Assembly (NCBI GenBank): GCA_023436945.1
Contig: JAEZHG010000270.1
Span: 1 to 12,488, forward strand
DNA length: 12,488 nt
Direction of reading: 5' to 3'
Origin: Pseudomonadota bacterium
GTDB taxonomy: Bacteria > Pseudomonadota > Alphaproteobacteria > Caulobacterales > Caulobacteraceae
Positions 1 to 7,225 of this stretch are shown piece by piece. The notes beneath the pieces are model-generated. The model had not been told where the DNA came from, did not search any database, and saw only the letters and a program-made list of their open reading frames with translations. Each line of letters begins with the position of its first letter. Position 1 is the stretch's first letter. The position numbers and the translations under genes are program-made.

Positions 1-273
1 GATGCGGGCCATGAAGGCGTGGAAGTGGGCGCGAACCTTCTTCTGCTCCGGCGTCGAGGCATAGAAGAGGTCCATCAGCATGGACTTTCCGCGACCGGGC
101 GGTCCCCAGATATAGATGCCACGCACATCAGGCAGCGAGCCAAACAGGCCTTTCTTGGCCAGATCGATTTCCAGCCGTTCCAGCTCTCCGATCAGCGCCA
201 CCTGCGCTGGATCAGGATTGATGACGCCCTCTTCGAGGCGGATGTCATAGGCGTTACGGATGCGGGAGGTCAT
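1..273 (-). CDS. zapE: ZapE/AFG1-family ATPase, N-terminal part (runs off window)
   Basis: This is the first 91 codons of a P-loop ATPase of the AFG1/ZapE family, whose bacterial member acts at the division ring. The Walker A motif GPPGRGKS is at residues 57-64, preceded by RGIYIW and followed by MLMDLFY. The segment KKVRAHFHAFM at about 78-88 matches the family's conserved region after the P-loop. The N-terminus (MTSRIRNAYDIRLEEG, then PDPAQ at 20-24) is also typical of the family. The ATG at 273 was chosen because an in-frame TGA lies nine codons upstream at 300-298 and no other ATG intervenes; no strong Shine-Dalgarno sequence is visible. The gene is divergent from asd with a 147-bp gap. 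The rest of the ATPase domain lies outside the window, so its integrity cannot be judged. Family assignment is firm; the division role is inferred from the family. Confidence 0.9.
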   Translation of the reverse strand, partial: MTSRIRNAYDIRLEEGVINPDPAQVALIGELERLEIDLAKKGLFGSLPDVRGIYIWGPPGRGKSMLMDLFYASTPEQKKVRAHFHAFMARI

Positions 274-420
274 GCGCAGCAGATAGTCCGCAAAGCCTCA
301 GGTTGGAAGGCACCCGCTCGTAAAACGATGGACTTGGATAATTTTGGTTGCACTGCACACGCGAAAGCACCACATCCAGAAACTCTGTTTCAACAACCAT
401 CCCAAAAGGTAGATTTTATC

Positions 421-1467
421 ATGGGCTATCGCGTCGCCATCGTAGGCGCCACCGGCAATGTCGGTCGGGAAATGCTGGCCATTCTCGAGGAACTGAACTT
501 CCCCGTCGAGAAAATGCACGCGATTGCCTCACGAAAATCTAAAGGCATGGAAGTCGCCTGGGGCGACAAGACCATCAAATGCGAAGACATCGAGCAGTTC
601 GACTTCACTCAGGTTGATATCGTTCTGATGTCGGCCGGTGGCGCTGTGTCCAAGGAATGGTCGGAAAAGATCGGCAAGCTTGGCCCGATCGTGATCGATA
701 ACTCCTCGGCCTTCCGCAAGGACCCCGACGTGCCGCTGATCGTGCCGGAAGTGAATCCGGACGCTGTGAAGGTGGCCAAGAAGAAGAACATCATTGCCAA
801 CCCGAACTGCTCGACCGCTCAGCTGGTCGTGGCACTGAAGCCGCTGCACGACGCCGCCAAGATCAAGCGCGCTGTCGTCTCGACCTATCAGTCGGTTTCG
901 GGCGCAGGCAAAGAGGGCATGGACGAGCTGTGGAACCAGACCAAGGCTGTTTATGGCCTTGGCGACACCACGCCCAAGAAGTTCCCCAAGCAGATCGCCT
1001 TCAACGTCCTGCCGTACATCGGCTCGTTCCGTGACGACGGCTATACCGACGAAGAAGCCAAGATGTGGGACGAGACCCACAAGATGCTCGACCCGAACAT
1101 CAAGCTGACCGTCACCTGCGTGCGCGTTCCCGTCTTCGTGGGCCACTCCGAAGCTGTGACCGTCGAGTTCGACCGACCGATCGAGCCGGACGAGGCACGC
1201 GACATCCTGCGTGAAGCGCCGGGCGTTCTGGTCGTCGATAAGCTGGAACACGACGGCTACATTACTCCGGTGGATGCCGCTGGCGAGCACGCCGTCTTCG
1301 TGTCGCGTATCCGCAAGGACCCGACCGTCGAGAACGGTCTGACCTTCTGGGTCGTGTCGGACAACCTGCGCAAGGGTGCGGCATTGAACGCGGTCCAGAT
1401 CGCCCAACTGCTGGACGAAACCGGAACCATCACGCCGAAGTCCGGCATCCGGACCATGATCGTCTGA
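421..1467 (+). CDS. asd: Aspartate-semialdehyde dehydrogenase
   Basis: A 348-residue cytosolic enzyme that reduces aspartyl-4-phosphate to aspartate-4-semialdehyde with NADPH. This is the branch step toward lysine/diaminopimelate, threonine and methionine. The Rossmann motif GATGNVG is at residues 9-15. The catalytic cysteine is Cys130 in NPNCST. The substrate-binding Arg235 and active-site His242 lie in RVPVFVGHSE. Length and motifs are normal for the family, and the C-terminus is complete. The reading frame is open back to position 19, but that extension is antisense to zapE. The ATG at 421 begins directly with the beta-strand before the Rossmann motif (MGYRVAIVGATG) and has an AAAGGTAG ribosome-binding sequence at 405-412. 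The gene appears to be a single transcription unit, closed by the terminator at 1477-1505. Confidence 0.97.
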   Translation: MGYRVAIVGATGNVGREMLAILEELNFPVEKMHAIASRKSKGMEVAWGDKTIKCEDIEQFDFTQVDIVLMSAGGAVSKEWSEKIGKLGPIVIDNSSAFRKDPDVPLIVPEVNPDAVKVAKKKNIIANPNCSTAQLVVALKPLHDAAKIKRAVVSTYQSVSGAGKEGMDELWNQTKAVYGLGDTTPKKFPKQIAFNVLPYIGSFRDDGYTDEEAKMWDETHKMLDPNIKLTVTCVRVPVFVGHSEAVTVEFDRPIEPDEARDILREAPGVLVVDKLEHDGYITPVDAAGEHAVFVSRIRKDPTVENGLTFWVVSDNLRKGAALNAVQIAQLLDETGTITPKSGIRTMIV

Positions 1468-1476
1468 TCCGAACAG

Positions 1477-1505
1477 CGCCCCGGAGTACTGCTCCGGGGC
1501 GTTTT
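1477..1505 (+). terminator. Rho-independent terminator of asd
   Basis: A perfect 10-bp GC-rich stem (CGCCCCGGAG at 1477-1486 pairing with 1492-1501) encloses a 5-nt loop. It is followed directly by TTTT and starts nine bases after the asd stop codon. It separates asd from the downstream permease gene, which therefore probably has its own promoter. Confidence 0.9.
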
Positions 1506-1544
1506 ACTATCCACTGTCTTCGGCCTCCCCGCCCAAGGTGAACT

Positions 1545-2462
1545 GTGAACGCGTCCCCCGCTACCCACGAGACCCGCACCGCCGTTTTCGCAGGCGTATT
1601 CTGCTATCTGATCTGGGGGTTCATCCCTCTGGCCTTCCAGCAGATGGCCCATATCGGAGCCTCGCCGTGGGAGATTATGGCCCACCGCGCCGTGTGGGGT
1701 GTGGTTTGGGCAATGCTGCTGGTCCTTCTGGCCAAGCAGGGCGCACAAATCTTCAGCGTCTTCCGGCAGCCAAAAGTGCTGGTCTGGCTGGCGCTCTCGG
1801 CCAGTATCATCGCCGGTAACTGGATCATCTATATTCTGGCGGTGAACAGTGGCCGCACGCTGGATGCCTCGCTGGGCTATTATCTGAACCCACTGCTGAA
1901 CATGGCGGCGGGGGCCATGATCTTCCGCGAACGCATTAGCGGCGCAGGCAAGGTCGCCATGGGTCTGGCCGCTATCGGTGTGGCGATCCAGACCGCAGCC
2001 CTTGGCCATGCGCCGTGGATTTCGCTGGGCCTTGCCCTGACCTTCGCCGCCTATGGCATCATCCGCAAACGCGTTCAGGCGGATGCCCAGACGGGGCTGT
2101 TCATCGAGTGCCTGTTCCTGACCCTGCCGGGGCTCGCCTATATGATCTGGCTGGAGACCTCGGGGCAGGGGCATTTCCTGAACTCGCCCGTGTCGATGTT
2201 CTGGCTGCTGTTTGCAGGCCCGATTACAGTCATTCCGCTGATGCTCTTCTCGTGGGCAGCGCGTCGTATGCCGTTGTCCAGCATGGGCTTCTTGCAGTTT
2301 CTGGCCCCGACAATCGTGTTCCTGATCGGCATGGCACAGGGCGAGCCGCTCAGCCCGCTGCGCATCGTCAGCTTCGTTTTCATCTGGGCCGCAGTGGCTG
2401 TGTTCATCTACGGCGCGCTGCGGTCGGCCAGACGCCGCATTGGTGTCGCACAACCGCGTTAA
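1545..2462 (+). CDS. rarD: RarD-type EamA/DMT-family transporter
   Basis: A 305-residue, very hydrophobic protein with about ten predicted membrane segments, belonging to the drug/metabolite transporter superfamily, RarD branch. Hallmarks are the first membrane segment with YLIWGFIPL (21-29), EIMAHRAVWG (43-52), the stretch NWIIYILAVNSG (92-103) followed by ASLGYYLNPLL (108-118), and YGIIRKR (170-176). These match RarD, historically linked to chloramphenicol sensitivity. The true substrate of the family is poorly defined, so export or import of a small metabolite is only inferred. The start is GTG at 1545 with AAGGTG four bases upstream; no ATG lies close by in frame. The C-terminus ends in an arginine-rich cytoplasmic tail. 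The next gene begins 44 bp later and seems to have its own promoter. Confidence 0.9.
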   Translation: MNASPATHETRTAVFAGVFCYLIWGFIPLAFQQMAHIGASPWEIMAHRAVWGVVWAMLLVLLAKQGAQIFSVFRQPKVLVWLALSASIIAGNWIIYILAVNSGRTLDASLGYYLNPLLNMAAGAMIFRERISGAGKVAMGLAAIGVAIQTAALGHAPWISLGLALTFAAYGIIRKRVQADAQTGLFIECLFLTLPGLAYMIWLETSGQGHFLNSPVSMFWLLFAGPITVIPLMLFSWAARRMPLSSMGFLQFLAPTIVFLIGMAQGEPLSPLRIVSFVFIWAAVAVFIYGALRSARRRIGVAQPR

Positions 2463-2471
2463 GTGGCCACG

Positions 2472-2501
2472 TTGAGTTCACAACCGTTTCAAGGCTAGAA
2501 C
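2472..2501 (+). promoter_or_regulatory. Candidate promoter for the SnoaL-like gene (leaderless)
   Basis: GCTAGAAC at 2494-2501 matches all specified positions of the Caulobacter housekeeping -10 consensus GCTANAWC. A TTGAGTT at 2472-2478 resembles TTGACGS, with a 15-base spacer, slightly longer than usual. Transcription would then start at about 2507, which is the A of the ATG. The match is seen in the sequence; promoter activity is inferred. Confidence 0.45.
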
Positions 2502-2506
2502 AGGGA

Positions 2507-3049
2507 ATGATCCGCACCCGCATCCTGCCCGCACTGGCCCTGTCGTCGCTTATCGCCCTGGGCGTTCCTGCCTGTGCTACGGCGCAGGACGAGATCATCC
2601 GCACCGCCCGCACCGAGGGGCCGAGCGAGGCCCGCTCGGAGGTCGCGCTGACGCCGGCGGCGGCATCGGCTGCGGCCTTTGACCAGATCAGCGCCACGCT
2701 GGATGACGCCGCTGCCGCTTGGTCGGAAGGCGACATCGACAAGGTCATGGGCTTCTATGACCAGAACCAGCCACTGCTGGTGCTTCTGGCCAATGAGCCG
2801 TTCAAGGGTCCAGAGCCGGTGCGCGGCATGCTGGAAGCCCGCGCCGCCCGTCAGGGCGGTCTGGGCATCATGAACTATGAGTGGTTCGAGACCCTGCAAC
2901 TGGATGCCCATACGGCCATTGCTTCGGGCCGTATGATCATCACGCGCAACGGCACCCACTATCGCGGCCTGTTCACCCGCGTGCTGCGCCGAACCGAAGA
3001 CGGCTGGCGCATTATGCACGATCAGATGGCAGTGCCGCCGGAAGCCTGA
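2507..3049 (+). CDS. Exported SnoaL/DUF4440-like (NTF2 fold) protein
   Basis: A 180-residue protein with an N-terminal signal peptide (MIRTRILPALALSSLIALGV, then an Ala-Thr-Ala cleavage site near residues 24-26). It has a low-complexity linker and one NTF2-like domain from about residue 58. Family signs are AWSEGDIDKVMGFYDQN (71-87) and the C-terminal pair RGLFTRVLRRTEDGW (153-167) and HDQM (171-174). Such domains bind small ligands or act as mild catalysts, often as ketosteroid-isomerase-like proteins. No specific reaction can be assigned here. The frame is open back to 2015, but that stretch overlaps rarD in another frame. The ATG at 2507 starts a proper signal peptide. The AGGGA touching the ATG is too close to be a normal Shine-Dalgarno, consistent with a leaderless mRNA. 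VPAC at 20-23 resembles a lipobox, but Pro at -2 argues against a lipoprotein. Confidence 0.8.
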   Translation: MIRTRILPALALSSLIALGVPACATAQDEIIRTARTEGPSEARSEVALTPAAASAAAFDQISATLDDAAAAWSEGDIDKVMGFYDQNQPLLVLLANEPFKGPEPVRGMLEARAARQGGLGIMNYEWFETLQLDAHTAIASGRMIITRNGTHYRGLFTRVLRRTEDGWRIMHDQMAVPPEA

Positions 3050-4195
3050 TTACAGGCTGGCGTAGACCGCATTGACCAGAGCCACAGCTCGGGGATCACC
3101 CAGCAGATGTGGCGACTGGCGGTTCATCACATAGGCACCTGACACCTTGGCGGCGGCATCGGCCCACACCAGCGAGCCGCCCCAGCCACAGTGGCCCAGC
3201 GCATCGGCGTTCGGGCCAAAGATGTTCAGCCCCTCATTGCGCATAAGGCCCGCCGCCCACGAAAGGTCGAACGGCAAGATCTTGTCCGCGCCGTGAATGC
3301 GCTGTTTCGACAGTTCGGCAATGGTCGCTTCCGACAGGAAGCTCTTGCCGCCATAGCGACCGCCATTGGCGATGATCGACAGGACACGCGCAAGGTCGGC
3401 GCCCGAGGCATGCATATTGGCTGAAGGGATTTCAGCCTGACGCCATTCCGCCGAGCCACGGCCACCGGGGGCGGCGCCCTTGTTCACAAAGGCGGCCATC
3501 TTCAACTCGTCCAGTTGGCCGAGGTTCGGAAGGGCGCTGGGGCGTTTCATCTCGGCGGCGCGGTCATGCTCGCTCGGCGGGGTGCCGATCCAGAGATCAA
3601 AACCGAAAGGCTCGCAGAAGTCTTCGCGCAGGGCCGTGCCCATGCTTCGGCCATCAACGAGGCGGAACAGCTCGCCCGCCATCAGGCCGATAGAGATCGG
3701 GTGATAGCCCGACGCCGTGCCCGGCTCCCACATCGGCTTTTGCGCGGCCAGACGCGCCAGAACTGCGGGCGGATCATACCAGATCGACGGCTCGACCGGC
3801 TCGTCAAAGCCGGGCAGGCCGGACTGGTGGCTCATCAGTTGACCGACCGTCAGCTCGCCTTTGCCGTTCTGGGCAAACTCGGGCCAATAGGTCGAAACCT
3901 TCTCGTCATAGGACAGCAGGCCACGCTCGACACACAGGGCGATGAGCAACGACATAACGGCCTTGCCGCTCGAAAACACCGGAACCAGAGTGGTCTGGGT
4001 AAAGGGTTTCTCGCCCGCCACATCGGCGGTTCCCGCCCACAGATCAATGGCGGTTTCACCCTCGACGGTTATGGAGAAGCGGGCACCAACCTCGTTCAGC
4101 CCTTCGGGCGCATTGGTGAAGTTCGCGGCGAAGGCATCCTTCACGGCGTTGAACGAAGCGGGGCACGTGCCGTGGATTTCGACAGACTGGGTCAT
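3050..4195 (-). CDS. Serine hydrolase, class C beta-lactamase-like (family VIII esterase type)
   Basis: A 381-residue protein of the beta-lactamase/penicillin-binding fold used by EstB-type esterases. The nucleophile motif SxxK is S75-S-G-K78. The second-motif tyrosine is Y164 in GTASGYHP. The third motif, replacing KTG, is HCGWGGS at 335-341. VGQLMSHQSGLPGF (117-130) is also diagnostic. No signal peptide is present, so the enzyme is probably cytosolic. That favours an esterase or amidase acting on small molecules over a cell-wall or antibiotic-resistance enzyme; the substrate is unknown. AAGG precedes the ATG at 4195 but sits inside an inverted repeat (4198-4226). The gene lies 51 bp downstream of the M28 peptidase gene on the same strand. 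Its stop codon abuts the stop of the convergent SnoaL-like gene with no gap. Confidence 0.9.
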   Translation of the reverse strand: MTQSVEIHGTCPASFNAVKDAFAANFTNAPEGLNEVGARFSITVEGETAIDLWAGTADVAGEKPFTQTTLVPVFSSGKAVMSLLIALCVERGLLSYDEKVSTYWPEFAQNGKGELTVGQLMSHQSGLPGFDEPVEPSIWYDPPAVLARLAAQKPMWEPGTASGYHPISIGLMAGELFRLVDGRSMGTALREDFCEPFGFDLWIGTPPSEHDRAAEMKRPSALPNLGQLDELKMAAFVNKGAAPGGRGSAEWRQAEIPSANMHASGADLARVLSIIANGGRYGGKSFLSEATIAELSKQRIHGADKILPFDLSWAAGLMRNEGLNIFGPNADALGHCGWGGSLVWADAAAKVSGAYVMNRQSPHLLGDPRAVALVNAVYASL

Positions 4196-4197
4196 GG

Positions 4198-4226
4198 CCT
4201 TGGTCTAACCCGATAGGCGACCAAGG
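4198..4226 (-). promoter_or_regulatory. Inverted repeat over the serine hydrolase ribosome-binding site
   Basis: CCTTGGTC (4198-4205) and GACCAAGG (4219-4226) form a perfect 8-bp inverted repeat with a 13-nt spacer. On the minus strand the 3' arm contains the AAGG that would serve as Shine-Dalgarno and ends two bases before the ATG. A folded mRNA would mask the ribosome-binding site. Without a T-run it is not a normal terminator. An operator or translational control are both possible; function is inferred. Confidence 0.45.
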
Positions 4227-4246
4227 TCACGACCCGATGTTCGGTC

Positions 4247-5893
4247 TCAAGGCTGGCGACGGTTGTCGCTTTGCTTGCGGATGGCCTCGAACTCGGCGCC
4301 TGCGCTCCACTGGGGCCAGTCGGAGCCATTGGCCAGATCGCGACCGACCTCATAGAGCAGTTGCAGGTCTGCCGCCGCGCCTTCCATGGTCCAGTCGTCG
4401 GTCCATTCATCCGTGGGCTGATGATAGCGGTTGGCGACGTAATCACGGCTCGCCGCATTGTGTCCGGTAAAGCCCGCCGCCGCGAAAAGGGCAGGGACGC
4501 CCGAGCGCGCCAGAGGGAAGTGGTCCGAACGATAGAAGGCGCCCGCCTGCGGTGCCGGATCGGGGATCAAGCGGCGCCCGTCGCGCTCGACCTTTACTTT
4601 CAGACGGCCATCCAGATCAGACTTGTCCGGCCCGATCACCACCACCGTCGGATCGATATCCTTGCCCGGCAGCAGGCTGTCGAGGTTGATATTGGCAACG
4701 GTCGTTTCCAGCGGCCATACCGGATTGGCGGCATAGTATTCCGCGCCCAGTAGGCCGTTTTCCTCGGCGGCCCAAGCTACGAAACCGACCGAACGACGCG
4801 GCTTTGGCCCCTCGGCAAACAGGCGCGCGACCTCAAGAATACCGGCCACGCCCGTCGCATTGTCGACGGCGCCGTTATAGATGTCGTCGCCGTTCTTGGG
4901 CGTTGCGCGGCCATAGGCATCCCAGTGGGCGCCATACATCACCGTCTCGTCCGGACGCTCCGCACCGCGCACGCGGGCCAGCACGTTTCGGGTCTGGACG
5001 CGGTCGTGTTTCTGGCCAAAGTCGATGGTCATGCCGACGCCGGACAGTTCCACAGGCTGGAAGTCCTGATTGCGGGCAGCTTCTCTCAGCGCCGCCAGAT
5101 CATGGCCGCCAAGCGCCACCAGCTTTTCAGCCGCCTCGCTGGAAATCCAGCCCTGTGCCGCGACGCGTTCCTTCATCGGATCGGCGCGGACGATATCGAA
5201 ATCGGGTGCCGTGGATGAGGCTTCCAGTGTGGACCACGGATAGCCCGCGCCCGCCGTGTCGTGGATGACCAGAACGCCTGCCGCGCCCTGTGCGGCAGCT
5301 TCCTGGAATTTGTAGGGCCAGCGGCCATAGAAGGTCATGGCGCGGCCATCGAAACGGTTGGCGACCGGATGGCCATCTGGCGCATCGAAGTCCGGATCAT
5401 TGACGATCACAAGGATCAGCTTGCCGCGAACATCGACGCCTTTGAAATCGTCCCAGCCGCGCTCGGGCGCACTGACGCCATAGCCCGCAAACACAACCGG
5501 CACATTGTCCAGCTGAATACGGTCCACCGGACGGTCCGAGCCGACGATAATGTCCTTGGCGCGCTCGAAGGTGAGGGTGTGATCGCCGGCAATGGCCCTG
5601 AGGGTCGCGGGGCCGTCCTGCATGGTGCGGCTGACCTCGGCGACCTGAACCCAACTGCCGCCCTTTCCACCCGGCTCGAGGCCAAGGCCCTCGAACTGGG
5701 CAATCAGCCACTCAACAGTGCGGTCCTCCCCCACAGTTACAGGGCCACGGCCTTCGAAATAGTCGGACGAAAGCTCGCGGGTCAGGTTGTTCAGCAGAAC
5801 CGGATCAATGGTCTGGGCCACCGCGGGCGCACCTGCGACCAGAGCCGCCATTAAGGCCAACTGGCCCACACCGAACTTTGCCGAACGCAACAT
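4247..5893 (-). CDS. Exported M28-family zinc metallopeptidase with PA domain
   Basis: A 548-residue aminopeptidase-type enzyme. An N-terminal signal peptide (MLRSAKFGVGQLALMAALVA, with cleavage after APAVA, about residue 26) directs it to the periplasm or outside. A PA-like insert spans about residues 125-265 (VVFAGYGVSAPERGWDDF at 133-150). The M28 catalytic domain holds the expected two-metal ligands: His323 (GAHWDAYG), Asp344 (GAVDNATG), Glu377 and Glu378 (AAEENGLLGAEYY; base and ligand), Asp405 (INLDS) and His491 (RYHQPTDEW). All are present, so it should be active. The family releases amino-terminal residues from peptides; the exact specificity is not visible. The ATG at 5893 has GGGAGAAG at 5897-5904, a good Shine-Dalgarno. 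The gene sits 51 bp after the flavoprotein gene and 51 bp before the serine hydrolase gene, suggesting co-transcription. Confidence 0.93.
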   Translation of the reverse strand: MLRSAKFGVGQLALMAALVAGAPAVAQTIDPVLLNNLTRELSSDYFEGRGPVTVGEDRTVEWLIAQFEGLGLEPGGKGGSWVQVAEVSRTMQDGPATLRAIAGDHTLTFERAKDIIVGSDRPVDRIQLDNVPVVFAGYGVSAPERGWDDFKGVDVRGKLILVIVNDPDFDAPDGHPVANRFDGRAMTFYGRWPYKFQEAAAQGAAGVLVIHDTAGAGYPWSTLEASSTAPDFDIVRADPMKERVAAQGWISSEAAEKLVALGGHDLAALREAARNQDFQPVELSGVGMTIDFGQKHDRVQTRNVLARVRGAERPDETVMYGAHWDAYGRATPKNGDDIYNGAVDNATGVAGILEVARLFAEGPKPRRSVGFVAWAAEENGLLGAEYYAANPVWPLETTVANINLDSLLPGKDIDPTVVVIGPDKSDLDGRLKVKVERDGRRLIPDPAPQAGAFYRSDHFPLARSGVPALFAAAGFTGHNAASRDYVANRYHQPTDEWTDDWTMEGAAADLQLLYEVGRDLANGSDWPQWSAGAEFEAIRKQSDNRRQP

Positions 5894-5944
5894 GGTCTTC
5901 TCCCTCGGAACCCTTAGGCTGCAAGGCTGACCGCGTTTTCGGCT

Positions 5945-7180
5945 CTATGTCGAGGCTTTAGCCTGCAAATATTTGGAGACGCCGCTGGCCACGACCACAC
6001 CCGACGCAAAGCAGGCCTGCAGAAGATAGCCACCCGTCGGCGCTTCCCAATCGAGCATTTCACCGCAGACGAACACACCCGCCATGGTCTTGAGCATCAG
6101 GTTCCCGTCGATCTGGTCCAACTTGATACCGCCCGCCGAAGAGATAGCGCGGTCGATACCCTGAACACTGTCGAGGCGCACCGGAACAGACTTGATCAGC
6201 ACAGCCAGTCCATCGGCATCGTCCGGCATGGGGCCAGCCTCCCGCATCAGGGCGATGGAGGGGGCATCCAGATTGAGCGCCTTGCGCAGATGGTTGGACA
6301 GGCTGTTCTTGCCACGCGGGCTGGACAGGCGGCGCTTAAGACCATCGAGCGATAGATCGGGGCGCAGATCAACGCGCACCTCCGTAGAGCCGCTCTCCAG
6401 AATAGCCTCGCGGATCTGTGCCGAGAGCGCATAGACCACACCGCCTTCAAGACCATAGGTCGCGATCATGGCCTCGCCGCGTGCTGTGCGCCCTTGATGG
6501 GTCAGAGCCATGTTCTTGATCGGTTGGCCTGCAAAGCGCTCTTTCATCACATCGGACCACGAGACGCCAAAGCCGACATTGGCGGCGCGAAGCGGGCTGA
6601 CAGTAATGCCGTTGTCCTGCGCCCAGTGCGTCCAGCCACCGTCAGAGCCAAGCTTGGCATAGGAGCCGCCGCCCAGCGCCAGAATAATGGCTTCGGCCTC
6701 GAACGCCTTTTGGCCCTGCGGCGTATCAAACAGCCATGCCTGACCTTGGCGGCCAATCCAGTTGTGGCGGGTATGGATACGGACGCTCAAAGCCTCCAGC
6801 CGTGCGAGCCATGCCCGCAGCATGGGCGAGGCCTTCATCGCCTTTGGAAATACCCGACCGGATGTGCCAACGAAGGTTTCCTGTCCCAGATCATCGGCCC
6901 ATTTCCGCAAGGCGGTGGCATCAAAACTGTCGAGCCACCTAGCCAAGGCTTCGCGGGCCTCGCCATAACGACCATCGAAGTTCGGGCGAGGCTCGGAGTG
7001 TGTCAGGTTTAGCCCGCCGCGTCCTGCCATCAGGAATTTGCGCGCCACCGAAGGCATCTTTTCGAACACATCGACATTGTGCCCCGCCATAGCCAAGCGC
7101 TCGGCGGCCATCAGTCCGGCAGGACCAGCACCGATGACAAGAATGCGCGAGGAAGAGGGGGAGGCAGCAGGGGTGTTCAT
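5945..7180 (-). CDS. FAD-dependent flavoprotein, HI0933/TIGR03862 family
   Basis: A 411-residue predicted NAD(P)/FAD-dependent oxidoreductase of the HI0933/BaiN-like group, closest in my recognition to TIGR03862. The dinucleotide-binding motif GAGPAG is at 17-22, with the acidic residue ending the second strand at Glu40. MAGRGGLNLTHSE (51-63), TSGRVFPKAMKASP (106-119), LALGGGSYAKLGSDGGW (168-183-like region) and the C-terminal MLDWEAPTGGYLLQACF (375-391) are family hallmarks. No signal peptide is present, so it is cytosolic. Physiological substrate is unknown for this family. AGGAAGG at 7185-7191 precedes the ATG at 7180. The gene is first in a likely minus-strand unit with the M28 peptidase and serine hydrolase. 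It is divergent from the GreA-like gene with only 36-45 bp between starts, so the promoters must overlap or reach into the neighbouring coding sequence. Confidence 0.9.
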   Translation of the reverse strand: MNTPAASPSSSRILVIGAGPAGLMAAERLAMAGHNVDVFEKMPSVARKFLMAGRGGLNLTHSEPRPNFDGRYGEAREALARWLDSFDATALRKWADDLGQETFVGTSGRVFPKAMKASPMLRAWLARLEALSVRIHTRHNWIGRQGQAWLFDTPQGQKAFEAEAIILALGGGSYAKLGSDGGWTHWAQDNGITVSPLRAANVGFGVSWSDVMKERFAGQPIKNMALTHQGRTARGEAMIATYGLEGGVVYALSAQIREAILESGSTEVRVDLRPDLSLDGLKRRLSSPRGKNSLSNHLRKALNLDAPSIALMREAGPMPDDADGLAVLIKSVPVRLDSVQGIDRAISSAGGIKLDQIDGNLMLKTMAGVFVCGEMLDWEAPTGGYLLQACFASGVVVASGVSKYLQAKAST

Positions 7181-7225
7181 GCCGCCTTCCTACCGGAATG
7201 CGCTCAAAGCGCCTATATGAACGTC

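Noticed and set aside
303..326. Weak promoter-like pair (TTGGAAG and CGTAAAAC) upstream of asd
   Set aside because: The -35 matches about four of seven positions, the -10 six of eight, and the 9-base spacer is too short. I could not support it as a feature.
19..420. N-terminal extension of asd
   Set aside because: The frame is open, but this stretch is antisense to zapE and its promoter gap. The Rossmann fold begins at 421 with a ribosome-binding site in place.
1257..2453. 398-codon minus-strand open frame across asd and rarD
   Set aside because: It spans two real plus-strand genes and the asd terminator. Its composition (His, Gln, Arg, Asp rich) is that of a reverse-strand shadow.
2463..2470. 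Palindrome GTGGCCAC after rarD
   Set aside because: An 8-bp palindrome is common by chance in GC-rich DNA, and it has no T-run or conserved partner.
2015..2506. N-terminal extension of the SnoaL-like protein
   Set aside because: It overlaps rarD in another frame. The ATG at 2507 begins a proper signal peptide and has a promoter-like element just upstream.
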